NCBI GenBank assembly: GCA_021818955.1
Contig: JAKASR010000001.1
Span: 186,001 to 250,000, forward strand
Length of the DNA stretch: 64,000 bases
Direction of reading: 5' to 3'
From: Acidobacteriota bacterium
GTDB lineage: Bacteria > Acidobacteriota > Terriglobia > Terriglobales > SCQP01
Position 1 is the first letter of the stretch; every line of letters begins with the position of its first letter. The position numbers were made by a program, and so were the translations under genes. The notes under the pieces were generated by a model. The model did no database searches, had not been told where the DNA came from, and saw nothing but the letters and a program-made list of their open reading frames with translations. Below, one piece after another: positions 24,927-32,926 of the stretch.

Positions 24927-25934
24927 TCAGTTCCGTTGCGCCACGATGGCAGGCGAGTGCGAGCCGATCTCCACCGTGTCTATCGCCGTGAAGCCGGCGG
25001 CTTGCAACCAAGTCCGATACTCTTGCAAGGTATAGACGCCGCCTTGCTCGGTATTGACCAGCATGTTCAAAGCGAACAACAGCGGGAAGACCGGGCCGCT
25101 CCGCTCGTCGTTGGGCAACATATCCACAATCACAATTCGACCACCGGGGCGCAATGCCTGGCGGATGCGGGAAAACAACTGATCCAGGGTGGCCTCATCC
25201 TCGGAATGCACGATGTTGGCCAGCAGCGCCAGATCGTATTGCTCGCAGCCCAGTTCCGTCGAGCGCAGATTGCCGGCCCGGAATTCGTATTGCGCCGCCG
25301 CCTGCGCGGCTTGCGCGTATTCCCGGGTAAGCTCCAGCACGGGCGCGAAATCCAAAGCGCAGACCCGAAGCGAGCGGTCGGCGCGCGCCAGCGCCAGGCT
25401 CCAAACCCCGGAGCCACAGCCGACGTCCAGCACCCGGCTGCCCGCCCGCGGCCGCAGCGCCAGCGCCAGCCGTTCCGCCGGCTGCCGGTTTTGGACATGC
25501 AGGCTGCGCACCAAGCCGGGGAAAAACGACTCCGCCACCGGTTGCCGGTTCACGGCCCGATAGGGGCGGCCGTTGCGCACCGCTTCGGTCAAATGACTCC
25601 AGCTCTGCCACAAGTGCTCGGTCTCGATGGCGTAACCCAAGTAATCCGGCTCGCCGGCGACCAGATAGCGGGCGCTGAGCGGAGCGAGCGCATATTCCGG
25701 CCCACTTTTCCGCAGCAGCCCCAAGCCAACAGCGGCGTCGAGCAGCATGCGCAAGCCGCGCGGGTCGGCCTGCTCCGCCGCCGCCACCGCCGCCACCGTG
25801 CGCCGGCCGCCGGCAATATGGGTGAAGACATGCAATTGCACCGCGCTCGTCAGCACCCGCGTGGCCGCCATAGCAAACTGCATTTCCTGCAACGGCTGCG
25901 GCGTCAGGGCGGCGGCGTCTTGTGAATGGGGCAT
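24927..25934 (-). CDS. SAM-dependent methyltransferase, O-methyltransferase type
   Basis: The 335-residue protein has an N-terminal winged-helix dimerisation region (AVQLHVFTHIAGGRRTVAAVAA, then RMLLDAAVGLGLL). A Rossmann methyltransferase domain follows, with motif I VLDVGCGSGVWSLALA, CALDFAPVLEL and the post-motif LRPGGRIVIVDML. This layout is that of small-molecule O-methyltransferases such as hydroxyneurosporene methyltransferase. The substrate is unknown. It lies 16 bp after the cytochrome c gene and is probably co-transcribed. Confidence 0.88.
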   Translation of the reverse strand: MPHSQDAAALTPQPLQEMQFAMAATRVLTSAVQLHVFTHIAGGRRTVAAVAAAEQADPRGLRMLLDAAVGLGLLRKSGPEYALAPLSARYLVAGEPDYLGYAIETEHLWQSWSHLTEAVRNGRPYRAVNRQPVAESFFPGLVRSLHVQNRQPAERLALALRPRAGSRVLDVGCGSGVWSLALARADRSLRVCALDFAPVLELTREYAQAAQAAAQYEFRAGNLRSTELGCEQYDLALLANIVHSEDEATLDQLFSRIRQALRPGGRIVIVDMLPNDERSGPVFPLLFALNMLVNTEQGGVYTLQEYRTWLQAAGFTAIDTVEIGSHSPAIVAQRN

Positions 25935-25950
25935 GATCGGCTCTCTCCGA

Positions 25951-26547
25951 TTACAAATGACCCGCAGGGCGGCGGCGCCCAGGGTTTACCGCCGCAGGCT
26001 TGCCGCGAGCGATGCCCACTGGGTTGACGATGGGTTGGACGGATTGGAGATAAGCGAAAATATCCGCTAAATCAGCGCGCGGGAGCTGCTGGAGCAACGC
26101 CGTATCCATAGGCGGGCGCAGCGGACGGCCTTGGGGATCGACCCCGCTACGGAGGGTATGAATGAACTGTGGCAAGGTCCAGCCGCCAATCCCGGTCTTC
26201 CGATCGGGAGTGATATTGGCGCTGAGGGTGAGGCCCCAAGGTCCGCGCCAGGCGGTGAGTTGCATATTGCCAGTGATGACGCCGGACAGGGCCGGCGGGA
26301 GCGGCATGCCGGCATGATAGCCGGAGAAGCGCCGGGTCATATCCGGAGCGCCGCTGGCCAGCTTGGGCGTGTGGCAATCGTCACATCCGCCCAGCATCAC
26401 CAATTGTGCACCGCGCGCAGCATCGCCTCCGGCGATCACCGGCGCAGCCGGCAGGAGACGCGCGCCGGGGTGCAGCCAGAAGCCCAAAACCCCGCCCAAA
26501 ATCAGCAGCCCGAAGCCCGTACCCACATGAAAAAACCTGGCATTCAT
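25951..26547 (-). CDS. Membrane-anchored monoheme cytochrome c
   Basis: The 198-residue protein starts with an uncleaved or signal-type hydrophobic helix (FGLLILGGVLGFWL). The heme site is CDDCH at residues 55-59, and a likely Met ligand lies in the following region. It resembles the soluble cytochrome domains that accept electrons in periplasmic dehydrogenases. A GAGAGG ribosome site supports the start at 26547. The C-terminus is basic. Pairing with the methyltransferase gene downstream is unexplained. Confidence 0.85.
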   Translation of the reverse strand: MNARFFHVGTGFGLLILGGVLGFWLHPGARLLPAAPVIAGGDAARGAQLVMLGGCDDCHTPKLASGAPDMTRRFSGYHAGMPLPPALSGVITGNMQLTAWRGPWGLTLSANITPDRKTGIGGWTLPQFIHTLRSGVDPQGRPLRPPMDTALLQQLPRADLADIFAYLQSVQPIVNPVGIARGKPAAVNPGRRRPAGHL

Positions 26548-26845
26548 GGGTCCTCTCCCAGGCAGCCGCGCAATCGGCGGATTGCGAAGGTTGCAACGAG
26601 ACCGGCCGCCAGCGACGATGGTCATGTCCGCTGGTGACCATGGTCATTCATTTAAGGAACCGGGCGTATTTTGAACCCGAGGGCGAACAAGAGCAAGCAA
26701 ATTTTTTTACGGCTCCGCCCCCAACGCAAACCCAGCCCTCGACGCATTGCCGTGTTTTAATTCCGCGCTCTGCGGATGCCCGAAGCGGGTGATCAGCAAC
26801 CGTCATTCCGCCACGCTGACGCCGCACGATTTAAACCGCCGTCCG

Positions 26846-26904
26846 GCCAATTGCTTCGAAATTATCCGGGACATGAACTGCTGTCCGGCCCGGGCGTTAA
26901 CGCT
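26846..26904 (+). repeat. Palindromic element fragment (right end, degenerate)
   Basis: AATTGCTTCGAAATT followed by CTGTCCGGCCCGGGCGTTAA and CGCT aligns, with substitutions, to the last 30-bp unit and right end of the full element copies. The rest is missing. It is the only recognisable feature in the 424-bp gap between the divergent cytochrome c and DUF4380 genes. Confidence 0.55.
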
Positions 26905-26971
26905 GCTGGAAGCGGCGGCAACAGCTGGGCTACACTCTCGGCTGAGGCCGCAACGCTTCAGGAGAAGAACC

Positions 26972-27916
26972 GTGCAGATTGAATCCATCACTTACCGGGG
27001 CCATCTCGCCACCCGCATCAGCAACGGGACCGTGCAGTTGATCGTGCTCACGGATGTGGGGCCGCGCATCCTCTATTACGGTTTTGCCGGCGGCCGCAAC
27101 GAGTTTCATGAGTTCGACGCGCAGTTGCGCCAGCCGCAAAAGAAATGGGCCAGCTACGGCGGAGCGCGGCTCTGGGTGGCCCCGGAGACGGAAAGCGTTA
27201 CTTACTTTCCCGACAACGTTCCGGTGAAGGTGGAGCGGCGGGGCGAAGCCGTGCGCTTTCTGGCGCCGGTGGAACTCAAGCCGCGGCCAACGCACTTGCA
27301 GAAGGCGATTGAGATCCGATTGGCGCCGACGGGGACGGAGGTGACGCTCACCTTTTCCATCCACAATCGCGGGCGCCAAGCGGTGGAGCTGGCGCCCTGG
27401 ACGATTTCGGTGATGGCGCCCGGCGGGCACGGCATATTGCCGATGCCGCCACGGGGTCCGCATGGGCCGAAAAATTTTCTGCCCAACGGGGCGCTCACGC
27501 TCTGGTCCTATACCGATTTCAGCGACCGGCGCTGGAGGCTGGGCGAGAAGTACATCGAGCTGCGGCAACAGCGGAAGCCCCGCGGGCGGTATGCGTCCCA
27601 GAAAGTCGGGGCGCGGAATGCCGAGGGCTGGGGCGCGTATTTCCGCAAAGGCCATCTTTATGTAAAACGCACCCGGTTCGATGCCCGGGCGCAGTACCCC
27701 GATTTGGGCTGCAACTTCGAGATTTATACCGATCCCGGCTTTCTGGAAGTGGAAACCCTGGGGCCGCTGCGCAGGCTGGCCGCGGGGGCGGCGGCGACCC
27801 ACGCCGAGCGCTGGTGGCTGTTTCAAGACGTGCCGGGCGGACACGGCGACGCCTGGGTGGAGAAGGAAGTGCGGCCGAGAATCGCGCAGACGATTACAAC
27901 AAGAGTAAGGCGATGA
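26972..27916 (+). CDS. DUF4380 domain protein
   Basis: The protein has 314 residues and starts at GTG, preceded by AGGAG at a good distance; the open frame further upstream covers repeat-derived DNA. The sequence has DVGPRILYYGFAGGRNEFHEF, a WASYGGARLWVAPE motif and LAPWTISVMAPGG, the layout of DUF4380. That family has a galactose-mutarotase-like beta-sandwich. A carbohydrate-related role is likely but no activity can be named. No signal peptide is visible. The gene stands alone between two element copies. Confidence 0.8.
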   Translation: MQIESITYRGHLATRISNGTVQLIVLTDVGPRILYYGFAGGRNEFHEFDAQLRQPQKKWASYGGARLWVAPETESVTYFPDNVPVKVERRGEAVRFLAPVELKPRPTHLQKAIEIRLAPTGTEVTLTFSIHNRGRQAVELAPWTISVMAPGGHGILPMPPRGPHGPKNFLPNGALTLWSYTDFSDRRWRLGEKYIELRQQRKPRGRYASQKVGARNAEGWGAYFRKGHLYVKRTRFDARAQYPDLGCNFEIYTDPGFLEVETLGPLRRLAAGAAATHAERWWLFQDVPGGHGDAWVEKEVRPRIAQTITTRVRR

Positions 27917-28015
27917 TTGACCGAACCAAGCCAACGCCCTCGCATGATTTCCACCAAGGGACTATTGTCTTTCGATAAACTCTGGCGTGATTTCGAATAC
28001 CTACTTCATGACCAG

Positions 28016-28204
28016 AAGCGTTAACGGCCGAGTCGGACAGAAGTTTTCGTTCGAGATCGCAGGCCGAAGCGCGGGGTTCCTATTAGGTCCCACGCCTGTT
28101 AACGACAAAAAACTTTTGGCAGCCATGAGTTTTCGCCAAGCGTCCGGCTTCGGCCGGACCTTTGCGAAAGCGTCTGCACCTAAAAGTAAAAGCGGCCGAG
28201 CCGC
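28016..28204 (-). repeat. Composite palindromic element, copy 3 (reversed, core-less)
   Basis: On the minus strand the same left end, CCGG-rich hairpin, GCGCGGG/CCC hairpin and right end can be followed, but both tandem palindrome arrays are absent. It is the minimal form and shows that the arrays are dispensable for persistence or spread. The plus-strand end lies about 20 bp upstream of the glycosyltransferase start codon, so it may sit in that gene's leader. Confidence 0.8.
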
Positions 28205-28225
28205 ATTTAATTTTCCGCATTGTGA

Positions 28226-29767
28226 ATGGAGGTTAACCTGACAACGTCCGCAACCCCGCACTTGGGAAAGGAACGCGCCGCGGTGGCCTGGCGCGCCCTG
28301 CTCGGCTTAGCCCTCGCCGCCGCCGCGCTGCACATCGCCACCAACGGCGCCTATGGCTTTCACCGCGACGAACTGCAAGTGCTGGATGACGCCCGCCATC
28401 TCACCTGGGGCTTAGTCGCCTATCCACCCTTTACCCCCGCGATCGAACGCCTCGGCCTGGATCTTTTTGGACTTTCGCTGCGCTGGCTGCGGCTATGGTC
28501 AGTGCTGGCGCAGGCGCTGGTGCTGCTGTTCAGCGGGATGATTACCGCCGAACTGGGCGGAAGCAACTTTGCCCAGATCACGGCGGCGCTGGCGGTGGCC
28601 GCTTCCGGGCTGCCCATGTTCAGCGCCACCGAATTCCAGTACACCAGCTTTGACCTGCTCTGGATGACGGCCCTGGTTTACTGCCTGGCCCGCATCCTGC
28701 GGCGCGGCAACGAACGCTGGTGGATCGCCGCAGGCCTGTTCGGCGGCCTGGGACTTGAGACCAAATACAGCATGGTTTTCTATCTCGGCGCGCTGGCCCT
28801 TGCCCTGGCCCTGACGCCGGCACGCCGAAATTTCCGCAGCCGTTGGCTTTGGTACGGCCTGGGGCTTGCATTCGCGATCGCCCTGCCCAATATCGTTTGG
28901 CAGGCGCAGCACGGCTGGATTTCCTTCTACTTTCTCCGCTATATACATGCCCGCGACCTCGCCATCGGCCGCACCCGCGGCTACTGGCCGCAACAGTTCA
29001 CGATCAATTCTCCGCTGTTTGCCGCACCTTTGACGGTTGCCGGCGCGATCTGGTTTTTTCTGCCGGCCCAGCGGCGCTTCCGCCCGCTGGGGCTGATTTT
29101 CGCGCTCATCGTGGTTGGCCTCTGGCTGGCGAAGGCCCGGGGCTATTACGCCGCCGCGGTCTATCCCATGGTGCTGGCCGCGGGCGCCGTCTGGTGGGAA
29201 AGCGCGCTGCGCCGGTTGCCGAAATTCTGGCCATTCGCGGCGCAAGCGGCGACCGTTGCGGTGATGGTTTTCAACGCCGTCATGATGGCGCTTTTCATAC
29301 TGCCCCTGGGCCCGGTTTCGTCTTCCAATTACGCCCTGCGCCACAATGGCAACCTGCGCGAAGAGGTGGGCTGGAACGAGCTGGCGGCGGAAACCGCGCG
29401 CATATGGCGCGCGCTGCCCGCCGCCGAGCGGGCCCATGCGGCCATTCTCACTTTCAACTATGGCGAGACGGGCGCCATCGATCTGCTCGGCCGGCGCTAC
29501 GGCCTGCCGCCGGCGATCAGTCCGGTGAACTCCGCCTGGTATCGCGGATACGGCTCGACCCCGCCGCAAACCGAAATCATACTGGGGCTGAGCGCGCGGC
29601 AGGTAAACGCCAGCTTCGGCGGCTGCCGCCTTGCCGGGCATAACGGCAACCGTTACGGCATACATAACGAAGAGAGCGACGCGCATCCGGACATCTTCAT
29701 TTGCGGACCGCTGCGCCAGCCCTGGGCGCCGGCGTGGCGAGAGGCGCAGATGAAGTCGTTTGGATAG
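28226..29767 (+). CDS. GT39/ArnT-like membrane glycosyltransferase
   Basis: The 513-residue protein has about ten transmembrane helices. Near the N-terminus is GFHRDELQ, the catalytic acidic motif in the first outer loop of dolichol- or polyprenyl-phosphate-mannose type transferases. YPPFTPAIERL and a KYSMVFYLGALALAL region match the family. The C-terminal part is a soluble domain of about 150 residues. It probably moves a sugar from a polyprenyl-phosphate donor onto protein or lipid at the periplasmic face. The acceptor is unknown. Confidence 0.87.
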   Translation: MEVNLTTSATPHLGKERAAVAWRALLGLALAAAALHIATNGAYGFHRDELQVLDDARHLTWGLVAYPPFTPAIERLGLDLFGLSLRWLRLWSVLAQALVLLFSGMITAELGGSNFAQITAALAVAASGLPMFSATEFQYTSFDLLWMTALVYCLARILRRGNERWWIAAGLFGGLGLETKYSMVFYLGALALALALTPARRNFRSRWLWYGLGLAFAIALPNIVWQAQHGWISFYFLRYIHARDLAIGRTRGYWPQQFTINSPLFAAPLTVAGAIWFFLPAQRRFRPLGLIFALIVVGLWLAKARGYYAAAVYPMVLAAGAVWWESALRRLPKFWPFAAQAATVAVMVFNAVMMALFILPLGPVSSSNYALRHNGNLREEVGWNELAAETARIWRALPAAERAHAAILTFNYGETGAIDLLGRRYGLPPAISPVNSAWYRGYGSTPPQTEIILGLSARQVNASFGGCRLAGHNGNRYGIHNEESDAHPDIFICGPLRQPWAPAWREAQMKSFG

Positions 29768-29783
29768 CTAGCCAGATACTGCA

Positions 29784-29818
29784 AAGCTATCAGCTGCCTG
29801 CTACCAGCTAGCAGTTGC
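29784..29818. repeat. Heptad repeat, MAGCTRS family (5 units)
   Basis: AAGCTAT, CAGCTGC, CTGCTAC, CAGCTAG and CAGTTGC follow each other in exact 7-bp register just after the glycosyltransferase stop codon. They belong to the family seen at 11236-11284. The rest of 29768-30023 shows no clear feature. Confidence 0.65.
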
Positions 29819-30023
29819 AAAGCCGCCAGCTAAAGAAAAAACAGCCTCCGGCGCGGGTGAAGCGTTCGAGATTGCGGAAGAATACCAACAAATTAAAATT
29901 CTAAATTCTAAAACAGCAGACAAGACCATCCGCCACGGCGGGCTCTCAGCCCGCGCGGGCAACCTTTGAGAATAAGGAATTCGAAGGCGGGGCGAATCGC
30001 ACTATAGTAAAGACCAACGCCAT

Positions 30024-31409
30024 ATGAGCGAGCAACTGGGGCTGGAGTTTCAAACCGAGCGGCAGGTATGGACGGTATCGGGGCTGGCGGCGCGGCTGCG
30101 GCAGCAGGTGGAGCGCGACTATTTCGACATCTGGCTGGAAGGCGAGATTTCGAACCTGAAGCAATCGGCGGCGCGGCATTATTATTTCGCGCTGAAGGAC
30201 GCGCGGGCGCAGTTGCGGGCGGTGATGTTCGCCTCGGCGGCGCGGGGGCTGAAAACGGCGCCGCGCGACGGGATGGCGGTGCGCGTCCGCTGCCGCATCA
30301 GCGTGTATGAAGAGCGGGGGGATTTGCAGTGCCTGGTGGAATATCTGGAGCCGGTGGGGGCGGGGGCGCTGCAGGCGGCGTTCGAGCAGCTCAAGCAAAA
30401 GCTGCTGGCGGAGGGGCTGTTCGCGAAAGAGCGCAAGCGTCCGCTGCCGCTGCTGCCGCGGCGGGTGGGGCTGATTACCTCGCCGCGGGGGGCGGCGTTG
30501 CAGGATATGCTGCGCATCCTGCGCCGGCGCTATCCCAACCTCGACGTACTGCTGTATCCGGTGCAGGTGCAGGGGGCGAGCGCGCCGGGCGAGATTTGCG
30601 CCGCGCTCGAGTGGTTTGGGCGGCAGCGGGGGACGGGGGTGGAGGTGCTGATCCTGGCGCGCGGGGGAGGATCGCTGGAAGACCTGCAGGCGTTCAACCA
30701 GGAATCGGTGGCGCGGGCGATTGCGGGCTCGCCGCTGCCGGTGATTTCGGCGGTGGGCCACGAGACCGACTACACCATTGCCGATTTCGTGGCCGATTTG
30801 CGCGCGGCCACGCCCAGCGCGGCGGCCGAGCTGGTGGTGCGTCCCAAGCAGGAGTGGCTGGAGGACTGGGGCGAGCTGCGGCGGCGGATGACGCAGCAAC
30901 TACGCTACCGGCTGGCGCGGCTGCGGCACCAGCTCGACCGCATGACGCGGTTTGAGCCGTTGCGGGCGCGGCTGCGGCAATCGGCGCAGCGGCTGGATGA
31001 AGCCGGGTTCCGGCTGCAACGCGGGGCGGGGCGCAATGTCGAAACCCGCCGGCGGGCCGTGGAACAGGCGGCGGCGCGGGTGCGCGAGCACTCGCCGCGG
31101 CGGCGGCTGGAACGGCTGCAGCAGCAATTGACGCTGGGGCAGCACGAGTGCGCGGTCGCATACCGGCTTTACCTGACGCGAGCGCGGCGGCGCCTGGAGG
31201 GCGTGGCCAACCGGCTGGAAGAACGCAACCCGATCGCCATTCTCAACCGCGGCTACGCGCTGGTGTACGACTCCGCCGGCCGCCTGGTCGCGACTCCCAG
31301 CGCGGTCAACGCCGGCGACGGCATCGCGTTGCAGTTCGCCGCCGGCTGGCTGGAGGCGGAGGTGAAGCAAAGAATGCTGGAGTTCGCGCTGCGAAAACCG
31401 AAAAAGTGA
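30024..31409 (+). CDS. xseA: Exodeoxyribonuclease VII large subunit
   Basis: The 461-residue protein has an N-terminal OB-fold (WLEGEISNLKQSAARHYYFALKDA). The catalytic core follows, with LPRRVGLITSPRGAALQDML, ILARGGGSLEDLQAFN and PVISAVGHETDYTIADFVADLRAATPSAAAEL, and then a long helical region and a C-terminal segment with LNRGYALV. It degrades single-stranded DNA in both directions with XseB. No xseB gene was seen after it; a palindromic element follows instead. Confidence 0.95.
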   Translation: MSEQLGLEFQTERQVWTVSGLAARLRQQVERDYFDIWLEGEISNLKQSAARHYYFALKDARAQLRAVMFASAARGLKTAPRDGMAVRVRCRISVYEERGDLQCLVEYLEPVGAGALQAAFEQLKQKLLAEGLFAKERKRPLPLLPRRVGLITSPRGAALQDMLRILRRRYPNLDVLLYPVQVQGASAPGEICAALEWFGRQRGTGVEVLILARGGGSLEDLQAFNQESVARAIAGSPLPVISAVGHETDYTIADFVADLRAATPSAAAELVVRPKQEWLEDWGELRRRMTQQLRYRLARLRHQLDRMTRFEPLRARLRQSAQRLDEAGFRLQRGAGRNVETRRRAVEQAAARVREHSPRRRLERLQQQLTLGQHECAVAYRLYLTRARRRLEGVANRLEERNPIAILNRGYALVYDSAGRLVATPSAVNAGDGIALQFAAGWLEAEVKQRMLEFALRKPKK

Positions 31410-31478
31410 AGCAGCAACCGAAATGATTTAAACGTTAAATTTGCAGGAGCACTACCCGGCGGCGAAGCTGTTTTTAAG

Positions 31479-31876
31479 GCGGCACGGCCGCTTTTATTTT
31501 AGGCGCTGACGCTTTCGCAAAGGTCCGGCCGAAACCGGAGGTTGGCGAATACGCATGGCTGCCGAGCAATACCGGGCGCAATGCCCGCGGAATTGCCGGC
31601 TGGCTTGGCGCAATTCCTGCGGAATTGCTTGGTATCGTCGTTCATAGGCGCGGGACCTAACCGGAACCCCGCGCTTCGGCCTGCGGGCATGGCTTGAGGC
31701 AATTTCTCCGAAATTGATAATGCTAGAGGCAATTTCTCCGAAATTGATAATGCTAGAGGCAATTTCTCCGAAATTGATAATGCTAGAGGCAATTTCTCCG
31801 AAATTGATAATGCTAGAGGCAATTTCTCCGAAATTGCCAAGGACGAAAACTGCCGCCCGCTGGGCCGTTAAGGCTT
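31479..31876 (+). repeat. Composite palindromic element, copy 4
   Basis: The order matches copies 1 and 2, with two 32-bp units (31577, 31609) and five 30-bp units in perfect register (31699, 31729, 31759, 31789, 31819), the most regular array of the set. The left end is GCGGCACGGCCGC and the right end GGGCCGTTAAGGC. It lies between xseA and the diheme cytochrome gene. Because 30 is a multiple of three, open frames cross the array and encode ten-residue repeats; these are not taken as genes. Confidence 0.85.
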
Positions 31877-31990
31877 TAGGTGATTACCGGGGCGGGGGCG
31901 CAGTTGTGCCGCGGCGCACACAATTTCACTGCACGCATCGCCGAAAATTGTGGAAAATACAAGATTCGATTGGAGGAGGTCAACCCGACT

Positions 31991-32926
31991 ATGGGCGTAC
32001 CCAAGCGCCGCCGCGCGCCAGCGGCCGCCTGCGTGGCGTTTTTCGCCGCATTATCCGGACTGTTGGCGGCGCAGCAGCCGGGGCAGGAAGCGGTGCCGGC
32101 CAACCCCGCCGCGCTGGGCGCGGTGCCGGCCAAGCCAGGCGCCAAAAAGCCGGTCAAGCGTTTTACCGGCCCGTTCGCCTTCAAGGCGGGCCAGCCAATC
32201 ATGGGGCTGGGCAAACTGGCGGCGCCCGCCGTAATTGCCAGCGGCCAGCGGGTATTCGAGACCAATTGCAGTTTTTGTCATGGCGCCGACGCCCAGGGCG
32301 GCATCGGCCCCGACCTGCTGCAATCTGCGGTGGTGCTCGACGACGTCAACGGCGATCACATCAGCAACGTGGTGGGCAAGGGTTTTCCCGGCCACATGCC
32401 GGCCTTCAATCTGACGCCCACGCAGCTTCACGACCTCGCCGCGTTCCTGCACAGCCGCGTGCTGGCCATCGCCAATCTCGCCCACGGCCAATACCAAATT
32501 CCCTTCACGGTGGACGGCAATGCCGCCGCCGGGAAGGCGTTTTTTTATGGCCGGGGAAAGTGCTCGACCTGCCATTCGGTGAGCGGCGACCTGGCCCACA
32601 TCGGAGCGAAATACACGCCCTACCAGTTGCAAAACCTGTTTCTCACCGGCGTCAACCTGCGAACCTACTACGGCGGCGGCTCCCGGCCAAAGCAACTGGT
32701 CACGGTGAAACTGCGCTCGGGCCGGAGCGTCACCGGCGCGCTGCGCTATCTGGACGATTTCAACGTGGTGCTGGTGGATGCCGACGGCAAGGTTGAATCC
32801 ATCCGCCGCCGTCCCGGCGTGCAAGTCACGATGAACAATCCACTCGCCGCACACCAGCGACTGCTGGGCGTCTATACGGATGCCGACATCCACAACCTCA
32901 CTGCCTATCTGGTGACCCTGAAATGA
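31991..32926 (+). CDS. Diheme c-type cytochrome
   Basis: The 311-residue protein has a signal peptide and two CxxCH sites: CSFCH at 93-97 and CSTCH at 191-195. After the second heme comes a small beta segment (QLVTVKLRSGRSVTGALRYLDDFNVVLVDADG), then a C-terminal cytochrome helix (DIHNLTAYLVTLK). A GGAGG site precedes the ATG. Its stop overlaps the PQQ dehydrogenase start (ATGA), so it is very likely the electron acceptor of that enzyme in the periplasm. Confidence 0.9.
   Translation: MGVPKRRRAPAAACVAFFAALSGLLAAQQPGQEAVPANPAALGAVPAKPGAKKPVKRFTGPFAFKAGQPIMGLGKLAAPAVIASGQRVFETNCSFCHGADAQGGIGPDLLQSAVVLDDVNGDHISNVVGKGFPGHMPAFNLTPTQLHDLAAFLHSRVLAIANLAHGQYQIPFTVDGNAAAGKAFFYGRGKCSTCHSVSGDLAHIGAKYTPYQLQNLFLTGVNLRTYYGGGSRPKQLVTVKLRSGRSVTGALRYLDDFNVVLVDADGKVESIRRRPGVQVTMNNPLAAHQRLLGVYTDADIHNLTAYLVTLK

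Noticed and set aside
31499-31840. 113-codon minus-strand open frame with ten-residue repeats
   Set aside because: It is the 30-bp palindrome array of element copy 4 read in frame. Copy 3 lacks the array entirely, so a conserved protein is unlikely.
31699-31848. Possible CRISPR array (regular 30-bp repeats)
   Set aside because: Units are directly tandem, with palindromes and the same linkers; there are no unique spacers and no cas genes.
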